64,000 nt of DNA from Rhizobiales bacterium 2SD (lineage in GTDB: Bacteria; Pseudomonadota; Alphaproteobacteria; Rhizobiales; Beijerinckiaceae). Position 1 is the first letter of the stretch. Every line of letters starts with the position of its first letter. The stretch spans positions 1 to 64,000 of the forward strand of contig SCMY01000013.1 of the NCBI GenBank assembly GCA_005502805.1. The letters run 5' to 3'. Position numbers and translations under genes: made by a program. Of the stretch, positions 27,696 to 35,214 are shown piece after piece. The notes under the pieces were generated by a model. The model made no database searches. It was not told where the DNA came from and saw nothing but the letters and a program-made list of their open reading frames with translations.

Positions 27696-28659
27696 CCATC
27701 TCGACATGGAGGAGGCCGAGGAGGAGCGGCCGCGCAGCGGGCCGCGCCTGCCGGCCAGCCTGCGCCGCGACCAGCCTCTGGTACCGGTCGACTCCGTCGC
27801 CGGACGTGCGCTCGTCGTCGTCATCGCCATCCTGACCTTCCTGGCGGCGCTGAGCGCCGGAGCAGCGCTGCTCGCCGCTCGCGCTTCGGAGCAATGGCGC
27901 GGCGCGGTCGCCAACGAGATGACGATCCAGGTCCGGCCCGATCCACGCCGCAACATCGAGCAGGACATGGCACGCGCGGTCGAGCTCGCCCGGGCGGTGC
28001 CGAGCGTGGCCGAGGTGCGGCCGATGCCGAAGACGGAATCCGACAAGTTGCTTGAGCCCTGGCTCGGTGCCGGGCTCGACCTCGTCGAATTGCCGATCCC
28101 GCGGCTGATCGTCCTGCGGCTCTCCTCGGTCGCGGCCAATGATCTGGTCGCCTTCAGCCAGACGCTGCGGCGCGAGGTGCCGAGTGCGACGCTCGACGAC
28201 CACCGGCTCTGGGTTCGCCGCCTCTCGACCATGGCGAGCACCATCATCCTGGCCGGCGTCGCGGTGGTGCTGCTGGTTCTGGTAGCGGCTGGGCTCGCCG
28301 TCGCCTTCGCGACCCGCGGCGCCATGGCCGGCAGCCGCGATTCGGTGGAGGTGCTGCATTTCGTCGGTGCGACCGATGAGTTCATCGCCCGCGAATTCCA
28401 GACGCGCTTCGTCGCGCTCGGCCTGCGCGGAGGAGCGGCCGGCGGGCTCGCCGCGATCATCGCGATCGCGTTGCTCGGCTTCCTGTCCTCGGCCTGGAGC
28501 GCGACTCCGGAGGCCGATCAGTTGCAAGCGCTGTTCGGCGCTTTCGAAATCGGCTGGTCCGGCTATGCCGTCGTCATTCTGGTTGCGGCGGTGGTCGCGG
28601 CGATCGCGGGACTCGTCTCGCGGCTGACGGTGCGCCATTATCTCAGGGCAATGAGCTGA
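27670..28659 (+). CDS. ftsX: Cell division protein FtsX
   Basis: The 329-residue membrane partner of FtsE. A helix near residues 47-70 is followed by a periplasmic domain and three C-terminal helices, the standard FtsX topology. The domain between (about 75-185) would contact a peptidoglycan hydrolase activator. The ATG at 27670 overlaps ftsE by 26 bases; ATGs at 27682 and 27688 are also possible starts. The sequence is diverged, as FtsX usually is, so the assignment rests on topology and the ftsE context. ydcF and plsC follow. Confidence 0.93.
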   Translation: MGICMSMPDHLDMEEAEEERPRSGPRLPASLRRDQPLVPVDSVAGRALVVVIAILTFLAALSAGAALLAARASEQWRGAVANEMTIQVRPDPRRNIEQDMARAVELARAVPSVAEVRPMPKTESDKLLEPWLGAGLDLVELPIPRLIVLRLSSVAANDLVAFSQTLRREVPSATLDDHRLWVRRLSTMASTIILAGVAVVLLVLVAAGLAVAFATRGAMAGSRDSVEVLHFVGATDEFIAREFQTRFVALGLRGGAAGGLAAIIAIALLGFLSSAWSATPEADQLQALFGAFEIGWSGYAVVILVAAVVAAIAGLVSRLTVRHYLRAMS

Positions 28660-28796
28660 CTCACTGCGCGGCGGGGTTGTGATAATGCCGTCATTGTGCC
28701 CGATTGGGCGGTTAGTTTCCCGGTCTCATGGTGCTGCTTGGAACCCGGCAAGGTCATCTTCCCTGTGTTGAGGACAGCCCGGCTGCCCTGCGACCG

Positions 28797-29531
28797 ATGA
28801 CGACGCTCGTTCCTTCACGGCGCCGCTGGTTTCGCCGTTTCCTGTTCTGGTCATGCCTGCTCGGCGGCCTTGTCCTGACCGCCGGCTATGCTCGCTTCGC
28901 AACCGGCCTGTCGGTGACCGAAGCTGGCTCGCCGCCACGCACGGACGCGATCGTGGTCGTCACCGGCGGAGCACAACGGATCGGCGACGCCGTCAGCCTG
29001 CTCAATGCCGATCGTGGACGGCGCCTGCTGATCAGCGGTGTCAACGAGAAGACCGGCCGCGAGGAACTGGCGAAACTCAACCCGACAGCGCGAGAGGCCC
29101 TCGCCTGCTGCGTCGATCTCGACTATCGCGCCCGCAACACGATCGGCAACGCCATCGAGACGCGGCGCTGGGTCCGCCGCCACGACTTCCGCTCGCTGCT
29201 GGTGGTCACCTCGAATTACCATATGCCGCGAACACTGCTCGAACTCGGCCATGCGATGCCGAACGTTCGCTTCGTGCCGCATCCGGTCGTGACCGATCAG
29301 GTCGATGTCGCCGGCTGGTGGCACGACTGGCATACGATCCGGCTGCTGGTTCCGGAATACCTCAAATATCTGGTGGCTGCGGTGCGAAGCAAGCTCGAGA
29401 CCGACCCGGAGACCTCCCGGCTTTCCGTGATCATCGGCGGGCGCAAGCCGATTTCGCCCAAGCCAGGCGACCAGATCGGCCCCGAGCATGACAAGCGCTC
29501 ACGGGCGATCTCCACTGAGCGCGGGGCCTGA
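28797..29531 (+). CDS. ydcF: YdcF family membrane protein (DUF218)
   Basis: A 244-residue protein with an N-terminal membrane helix (about residues 14-35) and a DUF218 domain. PPRTDAIVVVTGGAQRIGDAVSLL and LLISGVNEKTGREEL are the two conserved nucleotide-fold segments, and RNTIGNAIETRRW with VVTSNYHMPRTLLEL contains the family YHxxR-like motif. SanA and ElyC relatives act in envelope maintenance, possibly in undecaprenyl-phosphate metabolism. I start at ATG 28797. It follows ftsX after 137 bases and precedes plsC, the usual order. Confidence 0.9.
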   Translation: MTTLVPSRRRWFRRFLFWSCLLGGLVLTAGYARFATGLSVTEAGSPPRTDAIVVVTGGAQRIGDAVSLLNADRGRRLLISGVNEKTGREELAKLNPTAREALACCVDLDYRARNTIGNAIETRRWVRRHDFRSLLVVTSNYHMPRTLLELGHAMPNVRFVPHPVVTDQVDVAGWWHDWHTIRLLVPEYLKYLVAAVRSKLETDPETSRLSVIIGGRKPISPKPGDQIGPEHDKRSRAISTERGA

Positions 29532-29581
29532 TCTGTTCGGCCGCCCTTGACGCGCATCGGCTGTCAGGGTTCTTGCGGACC

Positions 29582-30364
29582 ATGCTGCTGATCCGCTCGA
29601 TCCTGTTCAACACCGCTTTCTACCTCAACCTCGCGCTCTGGCTGCTCGCGGCCATGGTGACGATGGTGTTGCCACCGCGCTTTCTGCTGATGATCGCGCT
29701 GGGCTGGGCGCAGAGCTCGCTCTGGCTGATGCGGGTCATCGTCGGCACGCGCTACGAGATCAAGGGCATCGAGAACATCCCGCCGGGTGGAATCATCATG
29801 GCGGCCAAGCACCAGTCGACCTGGGAGACCTTCGCGCTGGTGACGGTGTTCCGCAATCCTGTCTACATCCTCAAGCGCGAATTGACCTGGCTGCCCTTCT
29901 TCGGCTGGTGCCTGCTCAAGCTGAAGATGATTCCGGTCGATCGCGGCGCCCGCAGCCGCGCGCTGCAGGAGGTGACCCGGCGCGCTAAGATCGAGCTCGG
30001 CGAGAAGGGGCGCCAGCTGATGATCTTCCCCGAGGGCACGCGCCGCCCCGCCGGCGCCGAGCCGGCCTACAAATACGGCGTCACCCATCTCTATGCTGAG
30101 CTTGGCGTGCCTTGCGTGCCGGTCGCGCTCAATGCCGGGCTGTACTGGCCGCGCCGCAGCTTGATCAAGCGCCCGGGCACGATCCGCGTCGAGATCATGC
30201 CGGCGATCCCGCCGGGCATGGACAAGGTGGCTTTCCATGCCCTGCTGCAGGAGCAGATCGAGACCGCGAGCGACCGGCTGCTGGCCGACGGTCTCGCCGA
30301 GCTCGCCCGCCTCGGGGTGCCCGCTCCTGTCAGTACGCGTCAGGAGGCGCAGCCCAGCGTCTGA
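29582..30364 (+). CDS. plsC: 1-acyl-sn-glycerol-3-phosphate acyltransferase
   Basis: A 260-residue membrane acyltransferase that adds the second acyl chain in phosphatidic acid synthesis. An N-terminal hydrophobic region (about residues 10-50) precedes the catalytic motif KHQSTWETF, where the usual HX4D reads HX4E. The second motif is FPEGTRRP, and VPVALNAGLYWPRR follows. A TTG at 29573 would add three residues, but ATG 29582 fits the AGGG site better. The gene closes the ftsE-ftsX-ydcF-plsC block, and the SOS-type promoter starts seven bases after its stop. Confidence 0.92.
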   Translation: MLLIRSILFNTAFYLNLALWLLAAMVTMVLPPRFLLMIALGWAQSSLWLMRVIVGTRYEIKGIENIPPGGIIMAAKHQSTWETFALVTVFRNPVYILKRELTWLPFFGWCLLKLKMIPVDRGARSRALQEVTRRAKIELGEKGRQLMIFPEGTRRPAGAEPAYKYGVTHLYAELGVPCVPVALNAGLYWPRRSLIKRPGTIRVEIMPAIPPGMDKVAFHALLQEQIETASDRLLADGLAELARLGVPAPVSTRQEAQPSV

Positions 30365-30370
30365 TCGGCC

Positions 30371-30403
30371 TTGACAAGACACCTGACTGTTCCGATTTTG
30401 TTC
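30371..30403 (+). promoter_or_regulatory. SOS promoter: -35/-10 with an overlapping LexA box
   Basis: A consensus -35 TTGACA (30371-30376) is followed after 17 bases by GATTTT (30394-30399). GTTC-N7-GTTC (30389-30403), the alphaproteobacterial LexA operator, overlaps the -10. A perfect SD (AAAGGAGG, 30410-30417) and the ATG at 30424 follow. I see no second copy of the operator among the gene starts I examined. Confidence 0.75.
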
Positions 30404-30423
30404 TAGAACAAAGGAGGAACGAC

Positions 30424-30909
30424 ATGGCTGTTTTGGCCCGAGCCCGTTTCCCATTCGACCGCAACCGGTCACTCGACAAGATACCGCGCCAGCTCAACCT
30501 GCTGGAGGCGCTCCAGCCCGCCAAGGCGGAGCGAGCCGCGCCGCTGTTCGACGATTCTGCCGGTCTGCCGGGGCAGGTGCGCGAGATGCCGCTGCGTGCG
30601 ACCGCGCAGCTTGCCGAGCGCCGCTTCACCGCCTGGCGTGGCCGTTCCGGCCGGCGCTATGTCGCTTCGGTCTTCGCCATTCAGGACGGGCATGCGCTCG
30701 GTTTCACCGATGCGGTGCTGCTGGCGGTCTCGCCGGACCGCAAGATCGTGGCGGCGCGCGACAGCGGCCCGTTCGGCATCGATGCGGCGCTGACGCGCTG
30801 GCGTGACGCCGTCGCCATGGCCGGCGCCAGCGAGATCCACGTCCACCTCCTGGCGGAAGACAGCGCCGGCCGCCGCGCCGCGCTGTGCGACCTGATGCCG
30901 GAAGCGTGA
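30424..30909 (+). CDS. Uncharacterised protein, probably SOS-regulated
   Basis: A 161-residue soluble protein with no family I recognise. The N-terminus is basic (FPFDRNRSLDKIPRQLNLL), a central stretch is arginine-rich and the C-terminal part seems an alpha/beta domain containing GFTDAVLLAVSPDRK and ASEIHVHLLAED. No signal peptide, helix-turn-helix or cysteine motif is visible. The start ATG 30424 has the best SD in the window. The LexA box just upstream predicts induction by DNA damage. It is separate from the plsC operon and converges on chaC with four bases between stops. It could be an SOS-induced division inhibitor or repair factor, but the sequence cannot tell. Confidence 0.8.
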   Translation: MAVLARARFPFDRNRSLDKIPRQLNLLEALQPAKAERAAPLFDDSAGLPGQVREMPLRATAQLAERRFTAWRGRSGRRYVASVFAIQDGHALGFTDAVLLAVSPDRKIVAARDSGPFGIDAALTRWRDAVAMAGASEIHVHLLAEDSAGRRAALCDLMPEA

Positions 30910-30913
30910 GCGT

Positions 30914-31471
30914 TCAGAGCGCCGTCGGCCCGCTCGTCTTGTCGAGCTCGGCGACGAGATGCGCCAGGAGCGGGTCACGAATGCCCATCTCGCGCAGATG
31001 TTCATGGGTGCGCCGGACATAGTCCGGATTCTCGCCCGAGACGCCTTTGCCCTGGCGGACGAAGGCCAGCACTGCCTCCTCCGGCAGGCGGCCGGCATAT
31101 TGGTAGTGGTCGCGGTCGGCGATGTACGTCAGCGCATTAAGGCGCCGGCCATCGTCAAGCCGCAGCGCCAGCCGTCGTTCGAGATAGACCGCCGTCGCCT
31201 GCTCGCGGGCGCGCAGATAGTCGATCGTTTCTTCGGCCTGCTCAGCGGGCACGCGGAAAGCGACCCCGCGGCAGATGCCGCCCCGATCGAGGCCAAGCAC
31301 GAGACCCGGCACATCCGGCGTGCCGCGATGGACATGCGAATAGATGCAGAGCGCGCGATGGTAGCCGTGCAGGCGGGCGCCTGCGCGCTCGACGAAGTCA
31401 AAGCCCGGGCGCCAGATCAGCGAGCCATAGCCGAACACCCAGAGATCTTCCGGCGGAAGCGGCGCCGTCAT
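30914..31471 (-). CDS. chaC: ChaC-type gamma-glutamylcyclotransferase
   Basis: A 185-residue enzyme that breaks glutathione into 5-oxoproline and Cys-Gly in the cytoplasm. WVFGYGSLIWRPGFDF is the diagnostic N-terminal loop, and GYHRALCIYS, GLVLGLDRGG and FVRQGKGVSGENPDYV are also family hallmarks. Start ATG 31471 (MTAPLPPEDLW) has GAGGA just upstream. Length is normal for the family. It is divergent from the DUF2125 gene and convergent with the SOS-type gene. Confidence 0.93.
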   Translation of the reverse strand: MTAPLPPEDLWVFGYGSLIWRPGFDFVERAGARLHGYHRALCIYSHVHRGTPDVPGLVLGLDRGGICRGVAFRVPAEQAEETIDYLRAREQATAVYLERRLALRLDDGRRLNALTYIADRDHYQYAGRLPEEAVLAFVRQGKGVSGENPDYVRRTHEHLREMGIRDPLLAHLVAELDKTSGPTAL

Positions 31472-31610
31472 CCATTCCTCACAATTTAGCCCGCTTGCCT
31501 CGCCAGAGAGATTCTCGCGATCCATCGGCGGAAAATCTTCGCCCGCGCTGGCGTGCTGCCGCCACGGTCGCTATCAACCTGCCGAGATTTTCGCAATGGA
31601 GCGCCCGCGC

Positions 31611-32726
31611 ATGCCTGAGGCCACATCCACGCGCCGGCGCAGCCGTCTCTGGCTATACGCGCCCTTCATTCTGCTGGCCCTCCTTGCAGCCGCTTGGTCG
31701 GGCTTCTGGGGCTTCGCTCGTGCCAAGGTCGACCAGGCGCTCGACTCGGGGATCGCCCGCGAAGCTCAGGCCGGGCGCAACTGGACCTGTCGGGACCGCA
31801 GCGTAGGCGGCTACCCCTTCCGCATCGAGGTGCGCTGCGCCAGCCTGACCTTGACCTCCTCGCGCTGGGGCGACGAGGTCAAGGTCGATGCCGGGTCGGC
31901 CATCGCCGTCGCGCAGGTCTGGACCCCCGGCCACATCATCCTCCAGATGACCGGGCCGATGCTGGCCAGCCTGCCTCAGGGGCGCAAGGCGACGCTCGAC
32001 TGGAAGGACCTGGCTGCAAGCTTGCACCTCAATCTGCCGGAAGGGGGCAAGACCCCGCTCAACTGGAAGGAGCTGGCGTTGAACCCGCCCCTCAAGGGGC
32101 TGGCCTTCGAGCGCTTTTCGCTGGTGCTGGGCGAGCCGGTGCTGACATTCACCGACCCCGGACAGGGCAGCGAGACCTGGCGGGCGACAGCTGCCGAAGC
32201 CCATCTCCGACCGAATCCGCAACGCTTCGCCGGCGAGGGAGTCGTCGATCTTGCCGTTAGCGCCAAAGGCTGGATGTTGCCGGAGCTGGAAGCACTGATC
32301 GGCAATGGCCAGGTCGCCGATCTCGACCTGCAGACCAGCCTGTCGCGCGCGTTGTCCTTCCGGCGCGGCTTCAATCCCGACGCACTCGAAGCCTGGCGCA
32401 CAGCCGGCGGAGGCCTGGACATCACCAAACTCGTCCTGACAAAGGGGCCGGCGCGGCTCGAAGCTACCGGTTTGGTGGCGCTCGATGAAGCGCATCGGCC
32501 GGCCGGCAAGGTTTCGGCGGCGGTTGCCGGAGTCGATCGCATCGCCGGCATCAAGGTCGGCGGCCTGACCGCTGGCCTCGGTGCGCTCCTCGGCGGACGG
32601 AGCGACGCCGGGCAAAGCAATACGGCGGCAGGGCTTACGCCGCTGCCGCCGGTTATCCTGCGCGAAGGCAGGGTCTTCCTCGGGCCGCTCCGGCTGCCCC
32701 TGCAACCGCTGCAGCCGCTCTACTGA
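31611..32726 (+). CDS. DUF2125 membrane-anchored protein
   Basis: A 371-residue protein with an N-terminal membrane anchor (about residues 12-34) and a large extracytoplasmic DUF2125 domain, a family confined largely to alphaproteobacteria and of unknown function. The early RNWTCRDRSVGGYPFRIEVRC segment, with paired cysteines, is the family hallmark. I prefer ATG 31611 because GGAGCG lies eight bases upstream; ATG 31596 is an alternative. The tail ends at a strong hairpin. Repeated beta-strand patterning suggests an AsmA-like elongated fold, which is inference. Confidence 0.85.
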   Translation: MPEATSTRRRSRLWLYAPFILLALLAAAWSGFWGFARAKVDQALDSGIAREAQAGRNWTCRDRSVGGYPFRIEVRCASLTLTSSRWGDEVKVDAGSAIAVAQVWTPGHIILQMTGPMLASLPQGRKATLDWKDLAASLHLNLPEGGKTPLNWKELALNPPLKGLAFERFSLVLGEPVLTFTDPGQGSETWRATAAEAHLRPNPQRFAGEGVVDLAVSAKGWMLPELEALIGNGQVADLDLQTSLSRALSFRRGFNPDALEAWRTAGGGLDITKLVLTKGPARLEATGLVALDEAHRPAGKVSAAVAGVDRIAGIKVGGLTAGLGALLGGRSDAGQSNTAAGLTPLPPVILREGRVFLGPLRLPLQPLQPLY

Positions 32727-32736
32727 CGGAGACCGC

Positions 32737-32774
32737 TTTTCTGATTGGCTTGCGCCGCAAGCCAATCAGAAGGG
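32737..32774. terminator. Long bidirectional hairpin between DUF2125 and rpoH
   Basis: Perfect arms of at least 14 bp (32739-32752 with 32758-32771) surround a five-base loop. The plus side is preceded by TTTT and the minus side reads into CCTTCT, so it can act on either of the converging genes. It is GC-moderate compared with other terminators here. Confidence 0.65.
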
Positions 32775-32775
32775 G

Positions 32776-33672
32776 CTAGGCTGCGGGCAGGGCCGCCCTC
32801 GGCGCCTCGATCTTCACCAGCGCCTTCTTGACCGCGTCCTGCACTTTCTCGAAGGCACGGACCTCGATCTGGCGGACGCGTTCACGCGAAACGCCGAACT
32901 CCTCGGAGAGCTCCTCCAGGGTGATCGGGTCCTCGGCGAGGCGGCGCGCCTCGAAAATGCGGCGCTCGCGATCGTTGAGCACCCCCAGCGCCTCGCGCAG
33001 CGCCAGATGGCGGTTGTCGCTCTCCTCGGAAGCGGCGAGACGGTTCTCCTGGCTGTCGCTGTCGTCGACGAGCCAGTCCTGCCATTCGCCTTCGCCATCC
33101 TCGCGCAGCGGCGTGTTCAGCGACGCGTCACCGCCGAGGCGGCGGTTCATGTCGATCACGTCCTGCTCGTTGACGCCGAGCTTGGTCGCGATGCTCTTGA
33201 CCTGGTCCGGCTTGAGATCACCATCGCCAAGCGCCGAAATCTTGCTCTTGGCCTTGCGCAGGTTGAAGAACAGCTTCTTCTGGTTGGCGGTGGTGCCCAT
33301 CTTCACCAGCGACCAGGAGCGCAGGATGTACTCCTGGATCGAGGCCTTGATCCACCACATCGCATAGGTCGCCAGCCTGAAGCCCTTGTCGGGCTCGAAG
33401 CGCTTGACCGCCTGCATCAGGCCGACATTGCCTTCCGACACGACTTCGCCCATCGGCAGGCCATAGCCGCGATAGCCCATGGCGATCTTGGCGACGAGAC
33501 GCAAATGCGAGGTCACGAGCTTATGGGCCGCATCGCGGTCGCCATGCTCGCGCCAGCGCTTGGCCAGCATGAATTCCTCGTTCGGTTCCAGCATCGGGAA
33601 CCGACGGATCTCATCCAGATAACGTGAAAGTCCGCCCTCCGCGGACATGACGGGCAACGACGCAGTCGCCAT
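32776..33672 (-). CDS. rpoH: RNA polymerase heat-shock sigma factor RpoH
   Basis: A 298-residue sigma-70 family factor of the sigma-32 group, controlling heat-shock genes. Region 2 contains LVTSHLRLVAKIAMGYRGYG and RLATYAMWWIKASIQEYIL. The RpoH box (QKKLFFNLRK) is diagnostic, and region 4 has LEELSEEFGVSRERVRQIE. The start ATG 33672 has AAAGGAG upstream; the open frame reaches further back to 33846, but that stretch is arginine-rich noise. Other Hyphomicrobiales carry two rpoH genes; only one is in this window. The 3' end abuts the hairpin. Confidence 0.97.
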   Translation of the reverse strand: MATASLPVMSAEGGLSRYLDEIRRFPMLEPNEEFMLAKRWREHGDRDAAHKLVTSHLRLVAKIAMGYRGYGLPMGEVVSEGNVGLMQAVKRFEPDKGFRLATYAMWWIKASIQEYILRSWSLVKMGTTANQKKLFFNLRKAKSKISALGDGDLKPDQVKSIATKLGVNEQDVIDMNRRLGGDASLNTPLREDGEGEWQDWLVDDSDSQENRLAASEESDNRHLALREALGVLNDRERRIFEARRLAEDPITLEELSEEFGVSRERVRQIEVRAFEKVQDAVKKALVKIEAPRAALPAA

Positions 33673-33993
33673 GCTCGTACTCCTTTTCCGGCTCCCGCTC
33701 CGCGGCGAGCCAACCACCCGATGTTCCATCGGGCAGGATCGTCCGGCGCGTGGCCTCGGCGACGACTTCCGTCCAGTCACCTTGCTACGCACCTGGCGCG
33801 TTTTCCGCTCAGCCGGACCCAGCTGAACGATGAGAATTCGCGCCAACTCTCATGTGGAGCATGTTCTCATCGCAAAAAATGGTCCCCACTTTTGCGGAAC
33901 ATGCTCAAGCGGCGCCCCTTTAGCCATCCGCTTTCGCAGCGCAGTATAGACGATGCGAGGGTGGCGGAAAGTGGGCGGCTCAGCAAAAATCGG
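33673..33993. other. 321-base gap upstream of rpoH with a palindromic repeat
   Basis: The gap holds the rpoH promoter region, the repeat at 33857-33906 and the end of the rluD-type transcript. I see no gene in it. AAAGGAG just upstream of 33672 is the rpoH ribosome binding site. No clean heat-shock or sigma-70 promoter could be assigned by eye. Confidence 0.45.
33857..33906. repeat. GAGCATGTTC palindromic intergenic element
   Basis: The arms GAGCATGTTC (33857-33866) and GAACATGCTC (33897-33906) enclose a partly self-complementary centre (GCAAAAAA...TTTTGC). Elements of the form GAGCATG...AAAAGTGG...CATGCTC are widespread between genes in Hyphomicrobiales, and the minus strand here shows the AAAAGTGG core. 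Confidence 0.65.
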
Positions 33994-35028
33994 TCACAGG
34001 ATCGAGAGTTCTGCTTGCAAACGTGCAAAGTCGGCCGGTGGTTCCGACTCGAAGCGCAATTCCTCGCCGGTGGCCGGATGCTCGAAACCGAGCAGGCGCG
34101 CATGCAGCGCCTGGCGGCCGAGATCGGCGAGCGCAGCGCGCGCGTTTTCCGGCAGGCGGCTCGCCTTGGTCATGAAGCCGGAGCCGTAGAGCTGGTCGCC
34201 GAGCAGCGGGTGGCCGATATGGCTCATATGGACACGAATCTGGTGGGTGCGGCCGGTCTCGAGCTGGCATTCGACCAGGCTCGCCAGCGCCTCGACCTCC
34301 TCATGGCCGCGCAGGAGCGGCGGGTAGCGCTCGATCAGCTCGATATGGGTGATCGCCTCTCGGCCGCGGCCTTCGCCGACCACCATCATCTTCTCGCGAT
34401 TGCGATTGGAGCGCTCGATCGGGGCATCGATCGTGCCGGTCTGCCGGCGCGGGGAACCCCAGACCAGAGCGAGATAGGCCCGCTCGAGAGGCCCGGTACG
34501 ACCATGGTCGGCAAACTGCTTGGCGAGGCCGCGATGCGCCTTGTCGTTCTTGGCGACGACGAGCAGGCCGCTGGTGTCCTTGTCGAGCCGGTGGACGATG
34601 CCGGGCCGGCGCACGCCGCCGATGCCGGAAAGGCTCTCGCCGCAATGGGCGATCAGGGCGTTGACCAACGTGCCGTCTTCATGCCCGCCAGCGGGATGGA
34701 CGACGAGCCCGGCCGGCTTGTCGATCACGATCAGGTGCTCGTCCTCGAAGACGACAGTGAGCGGGATGTCCTGGCCGACCGGTGCGGCCGGCTTGGCCTC
34801 GGGCATGACGAGGGAAAGAAGCTGGCCGGCGGCGACCTTGCGGCTGGCATCGGCGACCACGACCCCGTCGATGCTGACGCCGCCCTCCTTGATCACCTGC
34901 TGCAGGCGGGCGCGGGACACCTCGCCACCGAGCAGAGCGAGCGCCTTGTCGAGGCGCAAGCCGGCCTGCTCGGGCGCGATGACGAGTTCGGTGGCGGGTT
35001 GCGAGGTGGTGGTCTCGGGCATGGTCAT
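33994..35028 (-). CDS. rluD: RluA-family 23S rRNA pseudouridine synthase (RluD-like)
   Basis: A 344-residue pseudouridine synthase. An N-terminal S4 RNA-binding domain (LRLDKALALLGGEVSRARLQ) precedes the catalytic domain with HRLDKDTSGLLVVAKN, whose aspartate is the nucleophile. VIDKPAGLVVHPAGGH and LETGRTHQIRVHMSHIGHP complete the family pattern. The S4 domain and motif order fit RluD, which modifies 23S helix 69. ATG 35028 (MTMPETTT) or 35022 may be the start. It lies upstream of rpoH in the same direction, separated by the repeat-bearing gap. Confidence 0.92.
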   Translation of the reverse strand: MTMPETTTSQPATELVIAPEQAGLRLDKALALLGGEVSRARLQQVIKEGGVSIDGVVVADASRKVAAGQLLSLVMPEAKPAAPVGQDIPLTVVFEDEHLIVIDKPAGLVVHPAGGHEDGTLVNALIAHCGESLSGIGGVRRPGIVHRLDKDTSGLLVVAKNDKAHRGLAKQFADHGRTGPLERAYLALVWGSPRRQTGTIDAPIERSNRNREKMMVVGEGRGREAITHIELIERYPPLLRGHEEVEALASLVECQLETGRTHQIRVHMSHIGHPLLGDQLYGSGFMTKASRLPENARAALADLGRQALHARLLGFEHPATGEELRFESEPPADFARLQAELSIL

Positions 35029-35214
35029 GCGCCGTCTATAGGCGTGCGGACAGAAAATCGCACCTCCGGAAGCGCAGGAACCCGCATTCACGCCACCCGG
35101 GTTCCATGCGGAGCCCGCCCGATAGCACCGGACGGGAAGCTGATCGCTCTTTTCGAATGGTCCCGCCGCGCCAAGGAGCTCGATCCGGGACGGAACAGGA
35201 TTTCCGTCGTCGTC

